From Ruminococcus sp. (GTDB lineage Bacteria > Bacillota > Clostridia > Oscillospirales > Ruminococcaceae), in assembly GCA_014799675.1 (NCBI GenBank), contig JAAVHM010000074.1, positions 3,434 to 24,861 on the forward strand: a stretch of 21,428 bases of DNA, in the 5' to 3' direction. Position numbers and translations under genes: made by a program. The notes beneath the pieces were generated by a model. The model worked only from the letters and a program-made list of their open reading frames with translations, searched no databases and had not been told where the DNA came from. Position 1 is the first letter of the stretch. Every line of letters begins with the position of its first letter. Shown here piece after piece: positions 6,965 to 12,910 of this stretch.

Positions 6965-7909
6965 ATGACAAGTAAAAAATTTTTCTCTGCGGCAATTTTA
7001 TCTTTGGCGGTACTTTTTACTGCCTGTTCGGCGGGCGGTACGGAGGTTTTGGAAACTGTTTCGGAAACGATTTCCGAAACGGTGACTACTACTGCCGCAG
7101 AGACGACTTCAACCGCAAGTGAAACAACTGCCGAAACAACGACCGCCGAAACAGAAATCATTGACACAAGCGGCGTTGAATATATGAAAGAAGCTTTAAA
7201 AACTGATTGGGACAACAGCGCAGCAGCAAAAGACGTTACCGGCTCAAGCGGCATGACGGCGGCAGACCTGTACGTTGTTGATTTGAACGGCGACGGCGTT
7301 AAGGAGCTTTTTGTAAACTATTCTTTTGGCGCGGGAGCTGACGGATTTGTTTGCGTTTACGATGTTTCGGACGGCATGAAAAAGCTTTATGAAATATCTG
7401 CGAGAATATGGGCGGACAAAGCCGAGTTATACACGGATACTGACGAAAATGTACATTTTATTCTTGCAAACGGCTATTCAACATGGGTTTCAACTTATGA
7501 TTATGCTTTCTTTGATATTACTTATGACAGTATAAAAATACCGTTTTATATTGATGATTACCAATACCATAACGATGTCGGACACGTTTTTGAAAGTGAC
7601 ATTTACACAAACTGCGAGGTTGTGCCTAATGTTGAAACGTTTAAAGGGTGGAGAAATTTTGACCCGGAAAAAGCAGAATATATCGGCAGATTTGATCCCG
7701 ACTATGTTATAAGCGCTATTGACTATGGCGAAAGCAACGAGATAAGCGAAACAATCCAAAAAGAGGTTTATGAAGATCTGACCTATGTTTCAGACATTGA
7801 GATGATTTGCGAAAGTTCAGGGAATATCATAGATTATAAAATAGTTTGGGATTTTGAGGAATTCTGGCAGGAAGTCGCACCCAAGCTTGCGAAAATATAT
7901 AATAACTAA
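6965..7909 (+). CDS. Lipoprotein with a DxNxDG calcium-type loop
   Basis: A 314-residue predicted lipoprotein with signal peptide, lipobox FTAC (Cys21) and a long Thr/Glu/Ser linker (about 27-64). It then has IIDTSGVEYMKEAL (65-78) and the loop DLNGDGVKEL (106-115), which has the spacing of an EF-hand or FG-GAP/VCBS-type calcium site. The mature domain is Tyr/Asp-rich and predicted beta-rich. It is a full-length paralogue of the protein at 8455; both share IIDTSG, DLNGDGVKEL, YDVSDG-KKL, AYFDITYDS or similar, NFDP and a C-terminal FWQE-APKLA-IY. The ribosome site GGGGG (6953-6957) is weaker than in its neighbours. It sits 22 nt after aroQ. Function unknown; a calcium-binding extracellular role is inferred only from the loop. 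Confidence 0.8.
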   Translation: MTSKKFFSAAILSLAVLFTACSAGGTEVLETVSETISETVTTTAAETTSTASETTAETTTAETEIIDTSGVEYMKEALKTDWDNSAAAKDVTGSSGMTAADLYVVDLNGDGVKELFVNYSFGAGADGFVCVYDVSDGMKKLYEISARIWADKAELYTDTDENVHFILANGYSTWVSTYDYAFFDITYDSIKIPFYIDDYQYHNDVGHVFESDIYTNCEVVPNVETFKGWRNFDPEKAEYIGRFDPDYVISAIDYGESNEISETIQKEVYEDLTYVSDIEMICESSGNIIDYKIVWDFEEFWQEVAPKLAKIYNN

Positions 7910-7947
7910 ACGTAACGGAAACCGTCCCGAACAAGGAGAAAAATTTT

Positions 7948-8442
7948 ATGAACTTCAAATACTGCCCCCAATGCGGGGAAAAGCTGTCCCCAAAAATCTG
8001 CGGAGACGAGGGAGAGATACCCTACTGCGAAAGCTGCAACAGACCCTTTTTCCCCTTTTCGTACCCCTGCGTGATATGCCTTTGCGTTGCCGAGGATAAT
8101 TCGGAAATCGCTCTTATAAAGCAGAGCTATGTTTCGGAGCATTATGTAAACGTTGCGGGGTACGTCAAGGAGGGCGAGACCCCCGAGACAACGGCTGTGC
8201 GGGAGGTCATGGAGGAGATAGGGCTTGAAACGGTTTCCTGCAAATATTTGGGAAGCTACTACTACGCCAAAAGGGACAACCTTATGCTGGGCTATGTCTG
8301 CAAGGTGAAAAAGGGAGAGTTAAAGCTTTCCTCCGAGGTGGACAGCGCAGGGTGGTTCCCACTGAAAAATGCCGCCCGTTTTTTGCGGGACGGCAGTATC
8401 GCGCAGAATTTGCTGAACGATTACATTTCGACACTTCAATAA
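7948..8442 (+). CDS. Nudix hydrolase with zinc ribbon, NudC-like
   Basis: A 164-residue cytoplasmic protein. An N-terminal zinc ribbon (Cys6, Cys9, Cys27, Cys30) precedes a complete Nudix box, from Gly71 through Glu77 and Arg85-Glu86 to Glu89-Glu90 and Gly92, which binds divalent metal for hydrolysis of nucleoside diphosphate-X substrates. The zinc ribbon plus Nudix order is that of NADH pyrophosphatase NudC. However, the NudC specificity motif SQPWPFPxS that precedes LMLG in the family is degenerate here (GSYYYAKRDNLMLGY). The N-terminal domain of full NudC is also missing. The substrate may therefore not be NADH or NAD-capped RNA. The start at 7948 follows AAGGAGA. It lies 38 nt after one lipoprotein gene and 12 nt before its paralogue. 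Confidence 0.88.
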   Translation: MNFKYCPQCGEKLSPKICGDEGEIPYCESCNRPFFPFSYPCVICLCVAEDNSEIALIKQSYVSEHYVNVAGYVKEGETPETTAVREVMEEIGLETVSCKYLGSYYYAKRDNLMLGYVCKVKKGELKLSSEVDSAGWFPLKNAARFLRDGSIAQNLLNDYISTLQ

Positions 8443-8454
8443 AGGAGCAACTTT

Positions 8455-9321
8455 ATGTTTAAGAAAAAATTTTTATTGGGCGTAACTCTTTCAATGGCAT
8501 TGTGCCTTTCCTCATGTTCCGGTGGAGACAGCGAGGTCACGGAAACTACTGTCTCTGCGGAAGTAACTGCTGCTCCCGAGACGGCTGCTGCCGCAAGCGA
8601 AACAACGACTGAAGCAACTACCGAAGCCGCAGCAGAAATCATTGACACAAGCGGCATTGAGTATATGAAAGAAGCTTTGCAAGCCGACTGGAACGACCCG
8701 TTTGGAATAGAACTTTACGCCGTCGATCTGAACGGCGACGGCGTTAAGGAACTTTTCAAAACCGACTACTTTGCTGCGGGGTGGTATGGTCTGACTTATG
8801 TTTACGACGTTTCTGACGGAGCGAAAAAGCTTTTCACGGCAGCCGCAAGAATATGGCAGGACGGAGATTCAGAAATTTACAGTGATGAAAACGGTGGGAT
8901 TCATTTGATATTAGCAGAGAATTATCCCGGCTGTTCACACTATAGCGACACGGCGTATTTTGACATTACTTACGACAGCGTAAAAATGCCGCTTTTCACA
9001 AGAATAGTCAAAGGGGAAAACGAATACGAAAATAGTATTTATGCGGACTGCGAAGTGATACCGTCTTTTTATGATGAAGAACATTCTAACTGGCGCAATT
9101 TTGACCCGCAAAGCTGTAAATACGCGGAAAAGTACGATGGAACCGAATACACAGATGAAAACGGAAAAATGGAAGAACTGATTGAAAACACCGTTTATAA
9201 CGGACTGACATATGTTTCAAAACTTGAGGAATTTTACAAAGGTTCATACAAGGATTTTGAAGATTTCGACGGCTTCTGGCAGGAAGCCGCACCCAAGCTT
9301 GCGGAAATATACAGCAATTAA
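8455..9321 (+). CDS. Lipoprotein paralogous to the one at 6965
   Basis: A 288-residue predicted lipoprotein with lipobox LSSC (Cys21) and an Ala/Thr/Glu linker to about residue 60. It then has IIDTSGIEYMKEAL (62-75) and the calcium-type loop DLNGDGVKEL (91-100). It shares the mature domain of the protein at 6965 throughout but is shorter around the segment before the loop. The two copies flank the Nudix gene, which suggests a duplication around it or insertion of that gene between tandem copies. The start at 8455 has AAAGGAG upstream. The next gene begins 12 nt after the stop. Function unknown. Confidence 0.8.
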   Translation: MFKKKFLLGVTLSMALCLSSCSGGDSEVTETTVSAEVTAAPETAAAASETTTEATTEAAAEIIDTSGIEYMKEALQADWNDPFGIELYAVDLNGDGVKELFKTDYFAAGWYGLTYVYDVSDGAKKLFTAAARIWQDGDSEIYSDENGGIHLILAENYPGCSHYSDTAYFDITYDSVKMPLFTRIVKGENEYENSIYADCEVIPSFYDEEHSNWRNFDPQSCKYAEKYDGTEYTDENGKMEELIENTVYNGLTYVSKLEEFYKGSYKDFEDFDGFWQEAAPKLAEIYSN

Positions 9322-9333
9322 AGGAGTTTTTCT

Positions 9334-10125
9334 ATGACATTTAAAAATGAGATAATAGCGGCGGCGGCAGCGCAGCTTGCAAGCGACTACTGCTGTTCCG
9401 CGGAGGACTTTTTAAGCTTTCAGAACAAAGTCACACTTTCGCGGAAAGCCGAGGGACAGCGTTGGTTCAAGCCCGAACCGTCCTTTTTCAAGGCGGCGGT
9501 AATGGGCAGGGGCGCTGTTATCACGGCGGCAAGCGAAATGCTGGATTTTTCCTCGGAGCTTGCTTTAAAACACACGGGGGCGGAACTTTTTGACGAACAG
9601 CGGAAATGGCTCATAAACCGAAAGCTTGCAGAATATGGCAAAGCGATCGCGTTCAACAGCATTTTCTATCTCCCCGTCACGCCCTACAACTACAGGTTAA
9701 GGGACGGCTTCAACTTTAAATTTTACGAGGAGGACGAAATTGTAAAGGAATTGTACAAGGTCAAGGGCTTTGACAATGCGCTTATGTACAACGCGGACAA
9801 GCCCCGCCACGACGTCCTTGCGGTGTGCGCTGTAAACGGCGGGAAAATCGTCGGCATGGCGGGGGCAAGCAACGACAGTATGCGGCTTTGGCAGATAGGC
9901 ATAGACGTTATTCCAGAATACCGGCATATGGGCATTGGCTCGGAGCTTGTGGCGGCTCTCACACAGGCGGTATTTATGCACGGCGCAGTCCCCTACTACA
10001 GCACATGGAGTGGCAATATAGCTTCCCAGAACACGGCGAGACGGGCGGGGTATTACCCTGTCTGGACGGAGATCGACGCTTTTGATATTGACAAGCTTTT
10101 TCCGAATTTATCGGTGAACGGATAA
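9334..10125 (+). CDS. GNAT family N-acetyltransferase
   Basis: A 263-residue protein with a C-terminal GNAT domain (about 125-245). Motif A reads IGIDVIPEYRHMGIGSELV, with the acetyl-CoA pyrophosphate loop Arg197-x-x-Gly200-x-Gly202. Motif B-like NTARRAGYYPVW is at 233-244. The N-terminal 120 residues are not assigned; they contain Trp/Phe-rich and helical segments and resemble the N-terminal extension common in Firmicutes GNAT proteins of unknown substrate. It is the last gene of the aroQ operon, 12 nt after a lipoprotein stop, with AAAGGAG as ribosome site. The substrate cannot be predicted. Confidence 0.88.
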   Translation: MTFKNEIIAAAAAQLASDYCCSAEDFLSFQNKVTLSRKAEGQRWFKPEPSFFKAAVMGRGAVITAASEMLDFSSELALKHTGAELFDEQRKWLINRKLAEYGKAIAFNSIFYLPVTPYNYRLRDGFNFKFYEEDEIVKELYKVKGFDNALMYNADKPRHDVLAVCAVNGGKIVGMAGASNDSMRLWQIGIDVIPEYRHMGIGSELVAALTQAVFMHGAVPYYSTWSGNIASQNTARRAGYYPVWTEIDAFDIDKLFPNLSVNG

Positions 10126-10167
10126 AAAAACGCCGTCAATTTAATTCAGATTGACGGCGGTTTTTTT
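10124..10167. terminator. Bidirectional terminator between convergent genes
   Basis: A perfect 10-bp stem (CGCCGTCAAT at 10131-10140 with ATTGACGGCG at 10150-10159) with a nine-base loop, flanked by seven A on the left and seven T on the right. It serves the GNAT gene and the convergent lipoprotein gene, whose stop codon overlaps the T tract. Confidence 0.9.
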
Positions 10168-11299
10168 ATTCCGCTGATATGTATTTTATTTCCAACAAAT
10201 CAAGCAAATGCCATATAATATCCTCTTCTGTAAAAGCTTCAACGCCCTCGTCCGTTAATTCAACATAAAAATCGTAGCCCTCAATAGCTGGTGAAAAATC
10301 TGTATTTTCTCCAAAAGGCTTTTCGGTATATGTTCTCGGCTTACCGTCGGTATAACAGGTATACAGCAAATTATTCTTGATATATGGGTTTTCCGCAAAT
10401 TTTATTGCAGTGTAGTATTCTCCCAACGGTGCGTCAATTACCGAAATATTCATATTCAAATGCAAAATATTGTCAGGCAAAATTTCAAATTTTATAAAAG
10501 TATGCTTCTCGTCAAGCATTTTATAATTGGTATAGCTGTCTCCGCCGTCATAAGTTATTATCGGATAATTTGAATTGTGCAGAACCATTATATCCCTTAA
10601 ACCGTTGGTAGAGGTTTTTAAAATAAACTCATCTCCATAAATCGGGTCGTCCCAAACTATCGGACGAAAGCTTTCGCCCTCTGTAAGATAAATTTTGTTT
10701 ACATGACCGTTTCCAATAGCCGCCCCGTCGTGGGTGTACAATGCAGACATAAGATAATCTTCCGCACCGTCGCCGTTAATGTCGAACATCATGCAGCCCA
10801 AACCGACAACGGTCAAAGACCATTCCTCGTCATCGCTGCCTATAGAATTTTCCAGCATATCCTCAGCAATAAATTCGGGGAATTTTTTCTTAATAATTTC
10901 GTGTAATTCTGCCGTCAGTTTTTCGTCCTGAACAATATCATACGCCCAATAATCCATTGGATTTTCATATTCAAGGCATATTTGTCCTCCCGGGTCGTAA
11001 CCTTCAAAAATGCTGTATTCTATTTTCCTGTCAATATCGTCCGAGTAAAAATGTGCGTCAAGGACTTCCTGCGGCGGCTGATATTCATAATCAACCTGTT
11101 CAGCTACCGTCTGGACGGCAGTCGTTTCCTCTGCGGCTTTTGTTGTGGTTTCCGTGGTTTGATTTTGCGTGGTCGTTGTTTCCGTAACGGTAAAGGTTGT
11201 TTCTGTCACGGAAACGGAAGTCTCCGTTTCGGCAGTATTAACTTCTCCGCAGGAACAGAGAAGCGTTAAAGAAATAAGTACGGCAGATAGCTTTTTCAT
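10166..11299 (-). CDS. Lipoprotein with Thr/Glu linker and DxNxDG loop
   Basis: A 377-residue predicted lipoprotein with signal MKKLSAVLISLTLLCSC, where Cys17 is the lipidated residue. It has an unusually Thr-rich linker (about 22-67), then an acidic Tyr-rich mature part with DINGDGAEDYL (173-183), a FG-GAP/VCBS or EF-hand-type metal loop. The architecture parallels the proteins at 6965 and 8455, but the mature sequence is not clearly alignable. The start at 11299 (read on the minus strand) is chosen because the signal peptide begins there and GGGGGAA lies just upstream; an in-frame ATG at 11341 would lie in the promoter -10 region. It is monocistronic with its own promoter and terminator. 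Function unknown. Confidence 0.82.
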   Translation of the reverse strand: MKKLSAVLISLTLLCSCGEVNTAETETSVSVTETTFTVTETTTTQNQTTETTTKAAEETTAVQTVAEQVDYEYQPPQEVLDAHFYSDDIDRKIEYSIFEGYDPGGQICLEYENPMDYWAYDIVQDEKLTAELHEIIKKKFPEFIAEDMLENSIGSDDEEWSLTVVGLGCMMFDINGDGAEDYLMSALYTHDGAAIGNGHVNKIYLTEGESFRPIVWDDPIYGDEFILKTSTNGLRDIMVLHNSNYPIITYDGGDSYTNYKMLDEKHTFIKFEILPDNILHLNMNISVIDAPLGEYYTAIKFAENPYIKNNLLYTCYTDGKPRTYTEKPFGENTDFSPAIEGYDFYVELTDEGVEAFTEEDIIWHLLDLLEIKYISAE

Positions 11300-11332
11300 A
11301 AAATTCCCCCAAGCGTTACAAAGTATACATAA

Positions 11333-11361
11333 ATTATACATTATTTAATATAAATTGTCAA
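11333..11361 (-). promoter_or_regulatory. Promoter of the minus-strand lipoprotein gene
   Basis: Read on the minus strand: TTGACA (11361-11356), a 17-nt spacer and TATAAT (11338-11333), both consensus. It diverges from the yajC promoter about 50 bp away. Confidence 0.88.
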
Positions 11362-11410
11362 CACAAATACGCCGAAAATCTGAACAATAAATAAATATTG
11401 AAAATATTGC

Positions 11411-11438
11411 TTGCAAATCGGAAAAAATATGTTATAAT
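11411..11438 (+). promoter_or_regulatory. Promoter of yajC
   Basis: TTGCAA (11411-11416), a 16-nt spacer and TATAAT (11433-11438) with an extended TG. Its sequence closely resembles the cyclophilin promoter: both have TATTGCTTGCAAA before the spacer and AATATGTTATAAT at the -10. Confidence 0.8.
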
Positions 11439-11472
11439 GGTAATATGTGAATTTTTACAGGAGGATTTTTTA

Positions 11473-11874
11473 ATGAATACAGCTCTTTTAACATTTTTGC
11501 TCCGCGCGGAAAACGCGGCTGCTCCCACTGATATGCAGGGACAAGCAGGCACAGCAGGTGCGATGGTTTCCTATCTCGTTATGATGGCGATCGTGTTCGG
11601 CTTGATGTATTTCCTTATGATACGTCCCCAGAAGAAAAAGGAAAAGGAACAGCAGGCTATGAAGGAAAGTCTCCAGATCGGCGACGAGGTGACTACTATC
11701 GGCGGCATAACGGGAATAGTTATACGTATCAACCGCAATCCCCAGAATCCCCACGATGACACCGTCGTTATCGAAACAGGCGGCGACCGTTCCAAGATAA
11801 GGGTAAAGCTTTGGGCAATTTCCGAAAATGCAACGGTTCACGACGCACAGGAAGAAATTGTCAAAAAGGATTAG
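11473..11874 (+). CDS. yajC: Preprotein translocase subunit YajC
   Basis: A 133-residue membrane protein that associates with SecDF-YidC and supports Sec export. A single transmembrane helix (about residues 31-50, MVSYLVMMAIVFGLMYFLMI) is followed at once by the family signature RPQKKK, then by a cytoplasmic domain with GDEVTTIGGITGIV. The C-terminal part is slightly longer than the core family. The start at 11473 is preferred over an in-frame ATG at 11398, because 11398 lies upstream of the promoter and AGGAGG is at 11459-11464. In many Clostridia yajC lies next to the SCIFF locus, as it does here. Confidence 0.95.
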   Translation: MNTALLTFLLRAENAAAPTDMQGQAGTAGAMVSYLVMMAIVFGLMYFLMIRPQKKKEKEQQAMKESLQIGDEVTTIGGITGIVIRINRNPQNPHDDTVVIETGGDRSKIRVKLWAISENATVHDAQEEIVKKD

Positions 11875-11883
11875 GTTCTTTTT

Positions 11884-11930
11884 TACCTCCGACCCGCATA
11901 GGCTTTTACAAAGCTTGTGGGACGGAGGTA
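11884..11930 (+). promoter_or_regulatory. Hairpin enclosing the ribosome site of the next gene
   Basis: TACCTCCGACCC (11884-11895) pairs with GGGACGGAGGTA (11919-11930) with one mismatch; the loop is 23 nt. The right arm contains GGAGG (11924-11928), the ribosome site of the gene at 11936, and is followed by TTTTT. The structure could block translation, end some yajC transcripts, or do both. Confidence 0.65.
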
Positions 11931-11935
11931 TTTTT

Positions 11936-12331
11936 ATGCGGCGGAAAACCCCTGCGGAGCGTATCCGCATGGAACGGAACATTATAATAATCAGCGCGGT
12001 CTTGGCCTGCGTGGGCGCGGTCTTTCTTGCGGTGACGCTGTTTTCGGCGGCGGCTTCCGTTGTGGACTTCAGCGACGGAGCGTTCAACGCGCTTTCAAGC
12101 ATAGCCCTGTGCGCGGGCTGCTTTGCGGCAAGCTATACGGCGGCGAAAAGACGGCGGCGGGACGGTCTTAAAACAGGTCTTTTATGCGGAGCAATTATTT
12201 TCGGGGTACTGCTTTTAGGCGGCTTGATATTTGTTCGGAGCTTTTCCGCGGGAGGCTTTTTTACCAAATTGTTAATAATTATGGTATGTTCTGCGATAGG
12301 CGGTATAATTGGAGTTAATAAACAGGGCTGA
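11936..12331 (+). CDS. Small membrane protein, TIGR04086-type
   Basis: A 131-residue, very hydrophobic protein with four predicted membrane helices (about 16-39, 45-66, 78-100 and 107-125) separated by short basic loops (KRRRRDG near 71-77). From memory of the family, TIGR04086 proteins have this length, are confined to Firmicutes, mainly Clostridia, and lie near yajC and the SCIFF precursor. The order here matches. A role in handling or exporting the modified peptide is possible but unproven. The start at 11936 is set by GGAGG at 11924-11928; the frame is open further upstream but without a ribosome site. The ribosome site is sequestered in a hairpin. Confidence 0.8.
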   Translation: MRRKTPAERIRMERNIIIISAVLACVGAVFLAVTLFSAAASVVDFSDGAFNALSSIALCAGCFAASYTAAKRRRRDGLKTGLLCGAIIFGVLLLGGLIFVRSFSAGGFFTKLLIIMVCSAIGGIIGVNKQG

Positions 12332-12346
12332 ACAATTCCGTAAATT

Positions 12347-12512
12347 TTGTAGGGGCGGATTCAAAGGCAGAGCCTTTATCCTTTTAGGCATACTGCATCA
12401 ATAAATGTAAAATACTCCCATGGGTAACAATACTTCTATATCGCTACTCGTCAAATATCCGCCCGCAAAAGGTTTTCACGCCAACGGGCGGATATAGAAT
12501 CCGCCCCTACAA
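12347..12512. mobile_element. MITE-like element with 16-bp terminal inverted repeats
   Basis: Perfect 16-bp ends (TTGTAGGGGCGGATTC at 12347-12362; its inverse complement at 12497-12512) enclose about 134 bp with no ORF. A nested palindrome, TATCCGCCCG with CGGGCGGATA (about 12456-12465 and 12484-12493), repeats the terminal motif. A/T-rich AAATTTT-like sequence flanks both ends and may be a target duplication. It occupies half of the 337-nt gap between the gene at 11936 and the SCIFF precursor (12332-12668). The rest of that gap holds only the SCIFF promoter region. Confidence 0.7.
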
Positions 12513-12605
12513 GCAAAATTTATTGCAAAGCCACAATTCAGACATATTTAGCGAAATTGTACTAAATTACTATGTTTTAAGGTATGCCATAGTCTATTTT
12601 GACTA

Positions 12606-12634
12606 TTGCAAAATGTCACATAATGTGATATAAT
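12606..12634 (+). promoter_or_regulatory. Promoter of the SCIFF precursor gene
   Basis: TTGCAA (12606-12611), a 17-nt spacer and consensus TATAAT (12629-12634) with an extended TG (12626-12627). The start codon is 35 nt downstream, with GGAGG at 12655-12659. Confidence 0.82.
12613..12631. promoter_or_regulatory. Candidate operator palindrome in the SCIFF promoter
   Basis: ATGTCACAT-A-ATGTGATAT: two 9-bp half-sites match at 8 of 9 positions around a single central base. The inner TCACAT-A-ATGTGA is perfect. It fills the spacer between the -35 and -10 boxes and overlaps the -10 by three bases, the usual place for a repressor site. Confidence 0.6.
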
Positions 12635-12668
12635 ATTCTCATTATATTTTATTCGGAGGTTGTTTCCC

Positions 12669-12806
12669 ATGAAGCATATCATCACTATCAATAAGGCTAA
12701 CCTTAAGAAAACCGCTGCTAAGGGCGGCTGCGGCAAGTGTCAGGCTTCCTGCCAGTCTGCCTGCAAGACTTCCTGCACAGTTGCTAATCAGAAGTGCGAG
12801 AAGTAA
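12669..12806 (+). CDS. scfA: SCIFF ranthipeptide precursor (six Cys in 45 residues)
   Basis: A 45-residue peptide, too short for ordinary ORF cut-offs. It starts MKHIITINKANLKKTAAKGG as leader and then has six cysteines at 21, 24, 28, 32, 36 and 43 (GGCGKCQASCQSACKTSC...NQKCEK). Length, cysteine count and sequence match SCIFF, the ribosomal peptide nearly universal in Clostridia, whose maturase installs a thioether from a Cys sulfur to a Thr side chain. In the characterised C. thermocellum homologue the link joins Cys32 and Thr37; both residues are present here. The maturase gene follows after a stable stem-loop. It has its own promoter with a palindrome in the spacer and GGAGG 9 nt before the start. 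The biological role of mature SCIFF is not established. Confidence 0.96.
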   Translation: MKHIITINKANLKKTAAKGGCGKCQASCQSACKTSCTVANQKCEK

Positions 12807-12824
12807 ATCGGAAGCAAGAAAATC

Positions 12825-12881
12825 AGAGGCAAGAAGCAAGAATTTTTATTTTTTAGGTACAATTTCTTGCTTCTTGCCTCT
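12825..12881 (+). promoter_or_regulatory. Long stem-loop between SCIFF precursor and maturase
   Basis: A perfect 18-bp stem (12825-12842, AGAGGCAAGAAGCAAGAA, with 12864-12881) and a 21-nt A/T-rich loop. Flanking copies of the same AAGAAGCAAGAGG motif allow further pairing with a bulge. No T run follows, so it is more likely an mRNA stabiliser, processing site or partial attenuator than a full terminator. One arm is all purine and the other all pyrimidine except for single C or G positions. Confidence 0.75.
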
Positions 12882-12910
12882 TGCTTCTTACCTCTAAAAG
12901 GAGTTTCTAT

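Noticed and set aside
1876..10125. Polymorphic toxin and immunity locus
   Set aside because: The variable exported proteins suggested it, but no toxin domain, polymorphic C-terminus or immunity gene is recognisable and the proteins look like lipid-anchored surface domains.
12613..12631. CRP/FNR-type site in the SCIFF promoter
   Set aside because: The half-sites are in the opposite orientation and spacing (TCACAT-A-ATGTGA rather than TGTGA-N6-TCACA), so no family can be assigned to the regulator.
12825..12881. Intrinsic terminator after scfA
   Set aside because: The stem is strong, but the sequence after it (TGCTTCTTACC) has no T run; a stabiliser or processing element fits better.
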